From Apostichopus parvimensis (Eukaryota > Echinodermata > Holothuroidea > Aspidochirotida > Stichopodidae), in contig KN884776.1 in the NCBI GenBank assembly GCA_000934455.1, positions 74,216-104,865 on the forward strand: DNA of 30,650 bases. The letters are read 5' to 3'. Under the pieces are notes generated by a model. The model worked only from the letters and a program-made list of their open reading frames with translations, did no database searches and was not told where the DNA came from. A program made the translations under genes and the position numbers. Below are positions 1 through 10,800 of the stretch, one piece after another; the stretch's first letter is position 1, and the number at the start of each line of letters is the position of its first letter.

Positions 1-322
1 ATGAAAAATTACCTGTAGATTGTTTTTGCATCAATTGTTACAGAAATCAATAATAAGAGAATCTATCATTTTTCCCCAGGACTCTATATTATGAAGGTTT
101 GTTGCACACCCAAGCACCACTTATTTCTTATTTATTTATTTATTTTCATTCATTCATACATAAATTTTTACCTCGATCAAGTGCAATTTAAAAATTTTTT
201 TTTTTTATTAAAACTGGTAGAAATTGAATGTTGAAGCCTTATTTCATTCATGAAATACAATAATCGTAATTTTCAAGATGTATTTGAACTGTTGAAGTTA
301 AATTCCCTTACATTTATTTCAG

Positions 323-469
323 TAAAGCAAAAGCTAAACTGTTCTGAAGGGAGACTGTGCTTGCCAGACGGTACGGAGATAGATGATGATGAAGGATTCA
401 CTGCTGCTAGGGACTTGTCCAGTGTGCCAGTGTTGACATTTGTTCCAGTAGGAAAGGATTTTACAACAA
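323..469 (+). CDS. SAMD3-like gene exon a: CIDE-N/PB1-like segment
   Basis: The acceptor is TTTATTTCAG just before 323 and the donor is GTAAGT at 470. The exon begins with two bases of a split codon and ends after one base. It encodes about 49 residues, including RLCLPDGTEIDDDEGF and VPVLTFVP. This strand-acidic-strand pattern (LPDGT, then IDDDE, then a hydrophobic end) is how CIDE-N-type ubiquitin-like folds read. The fold assignment is inference. Confidence 0.7.
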
Positions 470-3400
470 GTAAGTTGATTCGTTGAAGTACTCATACAGC
501 TGGTTCTTCTGAACATACAAACATTACCCTTCTTTTAATAATTATAGAGATAGAACTTGCCCCTGCCCTGCACAATAAGAATAAAAATGGTGGACTTTCT
601 AGAGAGGCTATCAAATGTTAACATAATTATCCGAATCTCAGATCATTTTGCTAGCAGTGTTTGCTAATAGCTTCAACAGTCGCGGCAAATTTGTTGAGAA
701 ACACAAGGTAACATTCACATTTGGAGTGGGCATTGCTTAAATATTATCTTACCATTCATGTTCATACAAATATGCTTTATTGTGTACCGTTTCCCCAAAA
801 TATTTTAAGGAAAATTCCAATAATTCCAAATTTTCAGTTATCATCAAACACATATTTATTTTTCACTTCAAACGTTGTAGAGTACACAGCTGGAATCGTG
901 CATTGAAGCAACCAAACTTTGAAAATAGCAGACCCTCTGCCAAGAAATTTATACTGTCTCTTATTGTTGTCTCTGCCTATTCCTTTCTAGGTTTCACTTC
1001 CTGAGTAAACTGGCCTCCTTCAGCAATTTTCACTAGCCTATCACAAAGTATACAGAAAATGTTTATTAGTAAATAACATGGTATTGTTTTTGCTCTTGAT
1101 TGAAATATTCAGAAATCTCAAGTCTAGTCGAGTCACCATCTGTTTCAATGTCATTGTCACCATCGTTTGATTTGACATATGTATCAGAGCTTGAGTCAAT
1201 CAACAGTGATTTGTCGGCCAGTGACACAATTATACTACCTGATTCATCTCCTTTGAACAACAATGTATCTGGTAAGTGTAACTATTGAATTTGTGTACAC
1301 AGTCATAGTATGAAGGGACTAACATAAAAACAAAGGCATCATTTTATGCCTCATCGTTCCACCTTTGGTAACCTTTTCATATCTCCCTCTCATTGGGCTA
1401 TGTCATATTGCCTGTAAAAGGGTACCCTTTGATAAGGTTTTATATGTAAATTACTACCTCACCCTAAAGCTTCTCGTTATCTTGAAAATATTTTGGTGGA
1501 TTTTCAGGAACGATGAGATGCTAAAACGAGCCAATACAAACTTTGAAATGTGATGCTTTGGTTAGTTGGAGTGTAGGAGCACTTTAACTGGCTTAACAAG
1601 TCCAAATAATTTTCTTTCAATGTAGCCAGATTGTGTTACCCAGGCTTTCGAGTGACTCCTATTTTCTCCTACTTTTTTAACCTTCCCCTTGTACATAATC
1701 TTTAAATTCTTGTTCATCCGTCAGACTTTTTTACATGACGTCACTCAAAACTGAATTTATGAGTGAATAAATGAATACAATGAATATAATTGCATTATTT
1801 TACTTTACATAATGAAGTTCATAAAATACAATTAGCAAAGTTAGTTAGTTCTTACATTTCCCTGCAGGCCTGGTGAAACATTATGTTCTGTGTTGATTCC
1901 CTGCTGAAGGCAAGGTTTATGTGCGGTGATGATAGCATGTGTGTCTGTGTGTGACACCTTGGCTTGTGAACCTGATATCTCAAGAAGTCAGAGTTACTTG
2001 AACTTCACACTTGTTATTTAGATATCCCCTTAATTATATGTATCGTTTTTCGTGGAGGTTAAAAGTCATATCAGGTATATACTTAACAGTCTAGGCGATA
2101 GTTGATGGAAACTCAACCTTTTATGTTAGAGGCACATCAATCAATGCTGCAATGCCCTTGTATTTCTGATCAGCTGAGTTGGGAATCTTGTATCCTAAAT
2201 TGCTCCTTATAGTGGCAAATAATCACTACGTCAATTAACTTTCTGGTTGAATTACAGATAAGGACGAGAGCCCAAGATGTGAAACAACACCAGGACAGAC
2301 GACTCATGACATCGCGTTACCTACTTTCTCACATATGTTTAGGAACAGTCTAAGACTGAAAGAACCACCTTTGCCCAGCGAAAAAAGAGGGGCAGCGAAA
2401 GCAATTGCAGACCAAATGATCGCAAAACACCTCTCTGGAAGAAGGGTATTCAGAGATTTTGCTTTACGTGTAGTAGCGTTGTCACCAGATTCATTTTCTA
2501 CAGAACTGGGTAATGGAGTTGATTCATTTGCTTGTCTCATCGAAAATGCATATTACAACCACCCTAGCATGAGACTGCACTCAAAAAGTAATATCCGCAG
2601 TGATCTGTATGCAGCAGGTACTAGTGGACGTAAGAGAAAGGGTGTAGACTTAAAAGAATCATATGGCTGCACAAATTGGCAACCAAGCAATCTCCCTCGT
2701 GGTGAAACCAAGGAAAATCAAGAAGAAAAGCGTAAAATTTTGAAAACTGAATTTTCCAAACTAAGCCAAAATGCTGACAAGGTTGGCAACCTGATGAAAG
2801 CAACATATGTAACTCAGCGGTTTGATATCAACAAAAAACCAACAAAACCATTGTGTGAGCTGAGAGAAGAATGGCCTTATCTGTTTCTGACACCCTTCTA
2901 TGACAACCATTTCTACGAGCTTACAAGCACCTCTTATAAAACATTTCAGACCAACTTGACAAAGAAAGTGGGCCCCCTCTACAAATTTCTTTGTGATACA
3001 AAACAGGGCAAGTTCTCAAAAAAGTGGCAACAGAAGATTAAAGAGGCAAAAGAGTCTGAAGAAAACGAGCAGTGTGTCACCCTCGCAGCAGTGTTTATGC
3101 TTTGTGAATATTTTGGAGAAGACAAAGATGTGATGTTCAAAGAAGTAGAGGTTTGTCTACCTATTTTTAATAGTTAGTCCTAGCTTAATTGGTGTGAAAT
3201 GCAAAAGAATTTGTACCTTATGAATTGTGTGAAGTAGGGAATTTCATTGCAGAGGCATTTTGTAATTTAAGAGCAAGCCATATGTGAGTTTAAAGTGTGA
3301 TGATTGGTAGATTGCAAACATTATTGTGCATCAACATATTTTGGAGTGCAGGAGCTCAGAACTTTTCATCGGATGTAATCTCTATGTTTTACACTGTTTC

Positions 3401-4975
3401 AGGAAGATGCTGACTTTTCTACTTTCAAAACTGATCTACCGTCACCATGTGTGGTATATGCTGGTGAGTATGATGAGTTACAAGATCTACTGCATATCCT
3501 TTCAGTCATATCCATTTTCACATAACAATGCAATCAAATTTTTCTTTCTGTGAATTCCATTTTATCTCTATCCTAAGACTATGATTAGTCTCACATATCA
3601 ATGCACTAGATCATCAGGTTTTGACTTTTTTTGTGGTGAAGTGCGCCACGGTGACCACTAGGATTCATCCAGAGTGCAAGAGTTTCACTTGCAGGCTACT
3701 CTTGCATAATTTCTGAAAGAAATTACTTTTAAAAATGATAATCCATGGATCTTTATACTGTAAGATATTAATAAAAAATGCTTTTATTTTTATGTAACAG
3801 GTGGCAATCCATTTCTTAAAAACAGAATGGCAATAACAATCGATCAGGAGCCTCTGCTGTATCCTACATCCATTATTGCTGCGTTGAAGATGTTGTTCAT
3901 GAGCTATTATGTGTTCAACATATGCTATCCCACAGAGGTTCAAGCAACCATGGAATACATACAGAGGTACAGTTTAAACCTAGTTTCTTGACAGATTAAC
4001 AAAGGAGGTGCATTCAAACTACAGTTCCTCCATCTTGTTGAGATACTGCAACAAGAACTGCAAAGTCATCTTCAGTGTGTTCAGTAATAGCTTTATGTTG
4101 GTGTCAATGCCAACAAATGTTGTGCAACATTAAATGTTTTCATTAAACTACTAGTGCACCTGTCTCGGCATGCAAATTACAACAGTTTATACATAATAAA
4201 ATCGGATAAAAATAAAAACGTTACTCTATGTTTTTAATATCACCAGCTTTGCTTGTTGTCATGCACCACTAGGTTTGGCAGTCAACACTAGTCACCAGGT
4301 GATTGTCATATAACCACAAAACCACTTTACACCAACAGATGAATACTAGAGATGTTGTAACTCATTTGAACTGCAGAGAGATCTGCAAACCTCATGGTAG
4401 GTTATGAACCAAGTAGTTGATAAGGATTATTCCCCCTTAATTATTAATATTTTTGGGGGGAAGGGGGGGGGGGTGTCTAAGTGAACAGAACAGATGAACA
4501 GAAATTCAAAAACAGACATTGCAGTGCCATGAATATGTCTTCACAAAGTTAAGAAGTGCATTATGTTACACTGTACCCCACAAACAGTTGTATGCAGAGA
4601 GCAAACCAGCACAAGATTTGATCTGATCAAATGACATCTGTCCAAACAGAGTCATCTTAATTAACTTCTGATGGTAACAAGACCAGCTTGGGCAGATAGT
4701 CCTCTTTCTCTCAGCTGTTACAGGCACTGTGTGGAACTTTGACTAATTTGGGGGATACTTTTACCAAAATTGAATTAATTTAGTTTCTAAGCACTAGGAT
4801 GTTTTTGGTAAACAAGGATAGATTGGACTCATGAAACCTTTTTCAAATTATTCCTTACAGAATACTGTTCGAGATTGATCCAGGGAGAGGGTCGAGGGCA
4901 AAGAAATCTTACAGATGGTGTATAAATCCGAAAGTAACTTCTCTTTGTGAGCGGATGAAGGAAAGTAGAGAATGA
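323..4975 (+). CDS. SAMD3-like protein, 3' part of gene (six exons, 5' end outside window)
   Basis: Joined exons are 323-469, 1113-1271, 2258-3150, 3403-3463, 3801-3966 and 4861-4975, giving about 512 codons and a TGA stop. All five introns are GT..AG and all phases agree (1, 1, 0, 1, 2). The first exon starts mid-codon, so at least one exon lies upstream. Visible features are an N-terminal ubiquitin-fold-like stretch with an LPDGTEIDDDEGF motif, like the CIDE-N/PB1 style. A Ser/Asp-rich low-complexity linker and a large basic exon containing a REEWPYLF motif follow. The C-terminus runs PTSIIAALKMLF, then NICYPTEVQATMEYIQR. That C-terminal pattern resembles what I remember of the poorly characterised SAMD3-like family in fish and invertebrates. 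A SAM domain, if present, would be outside the window. No enzymatic motif is visible and the function is unknown. The gene converges on the minus-strand receptor gene. Confidence 0.7.
470..1112 (+). other. Intron of SAMD3-like gene
   Basis: Bounded by a GTAAGT donor and a TTCAG acceptor. AT-rich. It contains only short chance frames and I see no repeat with defined ends. Confidence 0.6.
1113..1271 (+). CDS. SAMD3-like gene exon b: Ser/Asp-rich linker
   Basis: The acceptor is ATATTCAG before 1113 and the donor is GTAAGT at 1272, with phase 1 at both ends. The 53 residues are rich in Ser, Asp, Glu and Leu and look like a disordered linker. The exon is supported by an exact phase match to both neighbours and by an uninterrupted frame. 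Confidence 0.65.
1272..2257 (+). other. Intron of SAMD3-like gene
   Basis: Bounded by a GTAAGT donor and an ATTACAG acceptor. No coding or mobile-element signal recognised. Confidence 0.6.
2258..3150 (+). CDS. SAMD3-like gene exon c: main body
   Basis: This 893-bp exon is the longest plus-strand coding block. The acceptor is GAATTACAG before 2258 and the donor is GTTTGT at 3151. The frame is open across the exon, upstream of the internal ATG at 2335 as well as downstream of it, so that ATG is not a start. The protein is basic, with KRGAAKAIADQMI, a GRKRKG patch and the REEWPYLFLTPFYDNHFYEL stretch. The last of these is typical of the conserved centre of SAMD3-like proteins as I recall them. 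The acidic run EAKESEENEQ lies near the end. Confidence 0.85.
3403..3463 (+). CDS. SAMD3-like gene exon d (61 bp)
   Basis: The acceptor is ACTGTTTCAG before 3403 and the donor is GTGAGT at 3464. The exon enters in phase 0 and leaves in phase 1. It encodes EDADFSTFKTDLPSPCVVYA; the short acidic stretch followed by LPSPCVV matches the style of a linker into the C-terminal module. Confidence 0.7.
3801..3966 (+). CDS. SAMD3-like gene exon e: conserved C-terminal helices
   Basis: The acceptor is TATGTAACAG before 3801 and the donor is GTACAG at 3967. It encodes 55 residues including SIIAALKMLFMSYYVFNICYP and VQATMEYIQR. The pattern of a hydrophobic helix, then YP, then a helix ending in IQ is the part that most resembles the SAMD3-like family. 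Confidence 0.75.
3967..4860 (+). other. Intron of SAMD3-like gene with a poly-G run
   Basis: Bounded by a GTACAG donor and a TTACAG acceptor. It holds an interrupted G run at about 4455-4474 and no other notable structure. Confidence 0.55.
4861..4975 (+). CDS. SAMD3-like gene terminal exon
   Basis: The acceptor TTATTCCTTACAG ends at 4860. The first base completes an Arg codon from the previous exon, after which the frame reads ILFEIDPGRGSRAKKSYRW and onward to TGA at 4973-4975. The basic C-terminal segment suits the family, whose last helices are followed by a Lys/Arg-rich tail. Confidence 0.7.
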
Positions 4976-5259
4976 GATATGCAGTGAATGTGGTCGTACT
5001 CTACATTCTCTGCTACTGGACTGACAAAGGATTGTGTTATGGGGACATGTAAAAAGTTCAGATATGTTGGCCAAAAGTATTAAGCTACTTGAGTTTACTG
5101 CATTTCATTTTTTTTTGTTTAATGTCGTATACTTTTTTTGTTTGTTTAAATGATACCTCCATTTCAAAAGTGCTGACTCTGTGAACTATTCTGCTATAAA
5201 TCACTAAATTTTACAGATTCATGTTACAATGTAACTTAAAGTTGATTTTTAAAATACTT

Positions 5260-5265
5260 AATAAA
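5260..5265 (+). terminator. Putative poly(A) signal of the SAMD3-like gene
   Basis: AATAAA occurs 285 bases after the stop codon in an AT-rich 3' region. It is the first canonical hexamer downstream that I see. The cleavage site is not determined. Confidence 0.4.
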
Positions 5266-5289
5266 CAATAAGGTAATCTGCTTGCTTCA

Positions 5290-7751
5290 GAAGTCTTTTA
5301 ACCAAACATTGTATTTTCTTAAATACAAAATATGATTCTGTTCAGAACAACCTCATAGTAGCTTTTCCAGTACAAGTTGGATGTAATTTTACAAAAACTT
5401 CCCAAATTTTAGCACTGTCAAGTAGATTTTCTGATTGTTCTATATATTGGAAAGGGTTAATTTTACCAAAAAAATATCACAGTGTGCCTGAGCATTTCAA
5501 TGGAAGTTTCATCACTTTGACATTGACCATGAATCTAACTATTTTCTTTCTTCTTTCTATTGAATTGGGAGTTGTTCTGATAGCAGTAAAGCTTATTTTC
5601 AAGAGTAGCAATTGTACTCATTCGAAACAAAGTATTTTTACTAGAAGAAATCCTTTTAAGTACTCTAAGCATATAACTAGTATTTGAGTTTCATACTGTT
5701 AATAGCTTTTTGTTTCAGGTTCAGTTTCAATGCAACTTAAAGTGGTTTCAAGGTTCATGTTATTGTTTTGTTTCTTATTTCTTTCGTATATCATAGAGTA
5801 GTATTTTTTAGTCGTTGCTCTTTCATTCTAGACACTATCTCTTTGTAAGAGTGCTAATTACAATGGACAGCAGTATCCTTGGTAGGTTCATAAGATAAAT
5901 TGACCCCCTGCTATTCAGCACTTATCAATCTTGCTTAAATAGTATGTTACCTTTGGAAGTCTACTATCATCAGGAAAGTCCAGATTAATATGCTGAGATA
6001 GTTTAGTAGTAGTATGATAATATCACTGTTTTTCAACGCACTGGTAGTCAAATTCACACTTTATCCCTGTTTTGGAATGATATCTAAACTGTTCATGTTA
6101 GTGTAATATATTGTTACATTGTTGTTTGCAGTGCTCATTCCACATTTTCTGTATATGATGTTATCCTAAAAGTCTAAAACACCTGTCAAGATTGCATGTT
6201 GGTAAATAAAGGTATGTGTGTTTTGGTAAATTTGACTCTCTTAATGTGTTCCTCTTGGTATAACGTTTTATTTTTTCATCTAAATCTATTTCATGTTCAA
6301 CAAATTCCTCTCCACATAAGATTCCCCCAGGATCACAAATTACTTTATCAACATATAGCAGCTTCTATTGGATACATAATTTTTACTTTCAACCACAACT
6401 TTCCACCGTGTATACAAACTGTAATTTTGTAAATTAACGGAAACATTCTGTCTATAAACGAAAAAAGTTCGACCAATATACAAAAAGTATTTGGAATATT
6501 ACATCACTTTTTCCATGTTGCCACATAAAATTCTACCTGAATAAATAGAAATGAATCTGTTTCTACACAAAAAGTAGATGTGCATTTACAGTTGCTGTTG
6601 TACACTGATTAAAAAACAGATGGAAACTAATTGACAGCTTTTCTTTTGTAAATATACAGAGAAATTTTTTACAGTGCAATGATGAACCCATCGCTAAGGC
6701 TTTAACATAAATATTGAAGTACCGGAAAATTAAGTTCCTGTGTGTTTTAAACGTCTGCTCCTTCTCATCTTCTCTCAAATTTAGCCATACGTCTTTGATA
6801 TGAGAACAACGTAAAGAGTATAACACATAGGATAGAACAATTAGTTTGTGGATGCTTTATTCCAATGTATTGCTTTGTATTTCCTCACTTGCATTAAAGC
6901 AACCAACTTCCCTCCTCTTAATTGCTTTACTGTACTCTCTAGTGTCACATCTCCTTTCACGAATACAACAATACCATTGGCTTACATATAACAAAACCAT
7001 TTAGAATAAACATGAAGAACAGCTCAACAGGAACTCAAAAGGTTTAGTACAACAGATAGGAATGTGTATAGAAAGTGCATGGAAGCAAAGCAAAGAAAAA
7101 CCTTTAACAAAAGATAAATATGTACACTCCTAGGCAACTTTGGATACCCATCCCGTAACTTTACCATTTATCGCCTACAATGAGGATGGTGGAGTGGTGG
7201 GTGCCCGTTTGCAGCTTCAAGAAAAGTTCGAAATTAGTACAGCATTGCTCTTATATACACGATTATAACCAATAATTATACCCAATATATATAAACATAC
7301 ATCAGAACGCACCATTTTACGTCCAACTTGTTGTCCTTCTTTATCCGCCCCTTCATGGAAAGTATTCCAAGACTTGTTCTAAAATTTGCAATTTTCTTTA
7401 TAAGCTTAGTCTTATGTTTCTTTATACCAATTATAGTTCCTTAGCTGAGTAATGGTTCACCGTTTAATATACACTAAGTGAAATGCAAACTCCAGACACT
7501 TTGCTTGAACTTTAGAATTCATACATTTGACACCACCAGCCGTAACAAATTTAAATTAAAGGCAAAAATAAATGTCACACATTAGTTTGGAATTCCAGTT
7601 ATTTTAAGCATAAGAGATATGGATACAATATTAACAATGTGAAATCGACGTATGCGAATAGGAAATAAATGACATATGGTTACTCATATGCTGCAATACA
7701 AAGTTATTTTCTCAGAATTTCAAACTTTTTTGATTTGGGTGCTGATTCTTT
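5290..7751. other. Intergenic and 3' UTR region between two convergent genes
   Basis: AT-rich sequence with only short chance reading frames and no conserved coding pattern. The part above about 6856 is likely the 3' UTR of the minus-strand receptor gene. I see no mobile element with clear ends here. Confidence 0.5.
6856..6861 (-). terminator. Putative poly(A) signal of the Ig-NACHT gene
   Basis: TTTATT on the plus strand reads AATAAA on the minus strand, about 890 bases beyond the minus-strand stop codon. A variant ATTAAA (plus-strand 7463-7468) lies closer to the stop. Neither has been tested. Confidence 0.3.
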
Positions 7752-7849
7752 TTATATTTGAAGCTCGAAGAAAACTTTTTTAAACTTCTCGAATATCTTC
7801 ATTTTGTCTTTGCTCCGTCCATCGGTGGAACTTCCGTCGCCAAGAACAT
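7752..7849 (-). CDS. Ig-NACHT gene terminal exon 23
   Basis: A 98-bp coding part with the strong acceptor TTCTCTGTTTGTGTCGTAG. It enters in phase 1. It encodes VLGDGSSTDGRSKDK, then MKIFEKFKKVFFELQI, then TAA. The end looks like a basic amphipathic helix. Confidence 0.6.
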
Positions 7850-10800
7850 CTACGACACAAACAGAGAACACAGATGTTTCGTAATCTTTCCCCCTCATGA
7901 TTTCGGTTATGTTTTACACAAAACTGAGTATTCTATCACAAGTTCTTAAGTAAGGAAAAAAAAGGAAAAATTTAAACCTTTACACATGAAAATGAACATG
8001 AGATGGGGCTTTAGTATTTCATTTTTGTTGCATATATATGTTGTTACCCCAAGTTATAAGCAGGTTGCAAATCGCTAGCTCTACAATTAAAAACAGCCAC
8101 TGAAAATGTTAAGTTAGCATCACGAAGGAATCTGAAGAAAAAAATAGTTACACATTTTAAAATCTTTTAAATTTTCGCTTTAAACATGATAGGATAACGA
8201 AGCTTTATATGCTACACACGCTATACTTTGATGTTTGTGAAACCTACCATGACGCTACTATGCTACTACATCGTATCTACTACTATATAACTGTGTGTCT
8301 GTTTGGTAATGTCGAGATCAATCGTATCGGAGTTTTATCATAAATTATCAATAGTGAGATATGTTATGTTATGTTAAATACTATGATGCTGACATTGTTC
8401 AACGAGATTAAAATGTTTTTATGTACCACTATAACAGCACACATTAAAATTAATATCCGTTTCTAGGTTTGAAACATGATGTCTTCACAAATATTTATCT
8501 TTTCTTTTGGAGAAGCCGGCCATTGTAAATAGTAACAGTAAAAGTGATAGTTGACTTTGTTTTCCTTCAAATTACTGTATTATCAAACATACCAGAAAGC
8601 ATGACATCTAGTTCATTGACCTAAAGGAAAATGAAACAAATCTGATTTAGTCCTCATTTTGCATTCACTTTCGACGTCCTGAACAATGATAATTTTATGT
8701 TATTATTGTGTAATACATAATCATGACGATGTTCTTTCTTTCAAAGAATGTTAGAATTTACTCGATCTCTGTACAAGGGTCAAATTTTGACAAAAGGTAT
8801 ATCGTCTTTAGGATGTGAGTATACTCCACAATAGCACCTAACAAATTCTATTCTCACTGATCTAGGAAACGGTTACCGTCGTAAATGATCAAATGAAATG
8901 TATCGTCAGGCTTTTGCTACAAAAATCAAGCCTGGAAGAAACAAAAACACATTGCTGTTTTCGAGGTTTCTATAATAAGCTATCTGCAATGTGAGGTACA
9001 AAAATCATATTAACTTGCAAATATATTAAACTACTGATACCGTTGCCATGGAAACTTACCACATTTTCGGCAAAAAACTTTCTTTGAAGTGCCAATTTAG
9101 GTTGACATTTTTTCATTTGCTGTTGAAAAACAACAATGACAATAAAACAAGCAATGAATCGTTTTGAAGCGATGTATGAGTTTTTCAAGGAAGCAATGTT
9201 GTTTTTAATGATTCATCGATTAGGAGATACATTGTTTTCCTATTTCCAATTTCAAATGCGTTTCTGTAACTGATATTTGGGTGCGGGCTGTGAGACAGGG
9301 TGGGGAGGGTGTTATAATACATCGACCTGGGTCTTGGGAGCCAGACAGTAAGTTCTATGTATTCCCCATCGATTAAAGACATGCTCTATGTTTTACATGT
9401 ATAATAGTGCTTGCAATTCGCTACCAGAGGACACTAAATTCCTGAAAATGCTGCAGCTTCCAGTGATTCACCCTATGATACCTAGCAGGGGTTTCCTACT
9501 TAATGCACCTTACTCTCCCAGCTAATAGCAGCTTACCCAATTACGAAAAGCCCGCCATTCTAAAAGGAAGGTACCTCGATATTTGTAATTTTGGCAATAT
9601 TGAGAAACTCTTTAGTAATAAGAGTTCAAAGACTAAAATCTGAATACAAAATTATAAACTATTATTTTTTTGTAATAATCATATAGCTTAAATACTGATA
9701 TTTGTTTGTTTCTTTTTCGGAAATAAGGTAAATGAATCACCTCTTCCAACTTCTTGCTATAGTATTCCACATCTTGAGATCTAGAAGCATCATCCATCTA
9801 AAACATTGAAAGGAAACACACAACACAAAATTACAAATGTAGCTGCTTTGCAAGGAAGGAAAAGGAGTAGAAAAGGCTGTATTGCGTACCTTTTGACAGA
9901 GATCCAGAAAGTCACTAAGCATCGTTATAAAGTCCTTCGATTCTTTTTTAAAAGGAACCCTCATCACAGGACTTAATTTGACCTATACGTGAATGAGAAA
10001 TTGTGATATAAACAATAAGAAATGAAGTAAACTTATATTAAAACAATAAAAACATGTACACATAATTCCTTCATTTCTTTGTTGTTGGGGTAAAGATGGA
10101 CATCGTGTGTGGATGTTATCTTTCCCCTGCTTTCTAGAGTGTTTCATAGAAACATGGTAGTATTTAGTTTCAGCGTTATCATAAACCAATTGTATTTTTT
10201 TCTTATCATATTTAACGTTACCTGGGAATAATAACAACATTTTATAATAACATAATTTTATACCATATGAATGGACAATTAATTGTGCCATCGAAATATT
10301 TAAATTTTCGCTTGGATATGTTGAACACATAATGGAACTTGATTTAAGCGCGAATATGTACTTCCATAATGTCAATATGCAACGTAGAAAAATAGACCGT
10401 AAATCGTTGGAATTTGGGTAAAACATCACATGTGTCAGATGAAACTTCAAAATTACGAGGTATAATGTAGAATGTCATGATTCTCGCCGATGACCGTCGC
10501 TTTAGCCTGACGGAAATTAACTTATAAGTTGCTTTACACCCGTCTACGTCTTTGGCTTCTGTCTGGGATCATGTAATAAGGTTTTATCATGTATGTCACC
10601 GCGTTGCCCTGTTCTCCTGGTATTTTCTATGCACTTAATTGATACATTAACTTTTTAATAAAGTTAATATGGTAACCACATACTTGCAGGTATTTGACGT
10701 TCCCATTATACATGTGAAGGTTGCATGTCAATTTAATCTTTCCATTGAACTTTATAGCAAATTCACCATTCGTATCATTATCGTTTTCCATTTAAATGAG

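Noticed and set aside
8755..8775. Possible 7-bp microexon (AGATCGA) after CCCTTGTACAG
   Set aside because: It would shift the frame of the tail and is too short to support without transcript data.
9983..10450. 155-codon minus-strand reading frame
   Set aside because: It lies in the intron just before exon 9890-9982, is out of frame with it, uses AT-rich codons and shows no motif. Probably chance.
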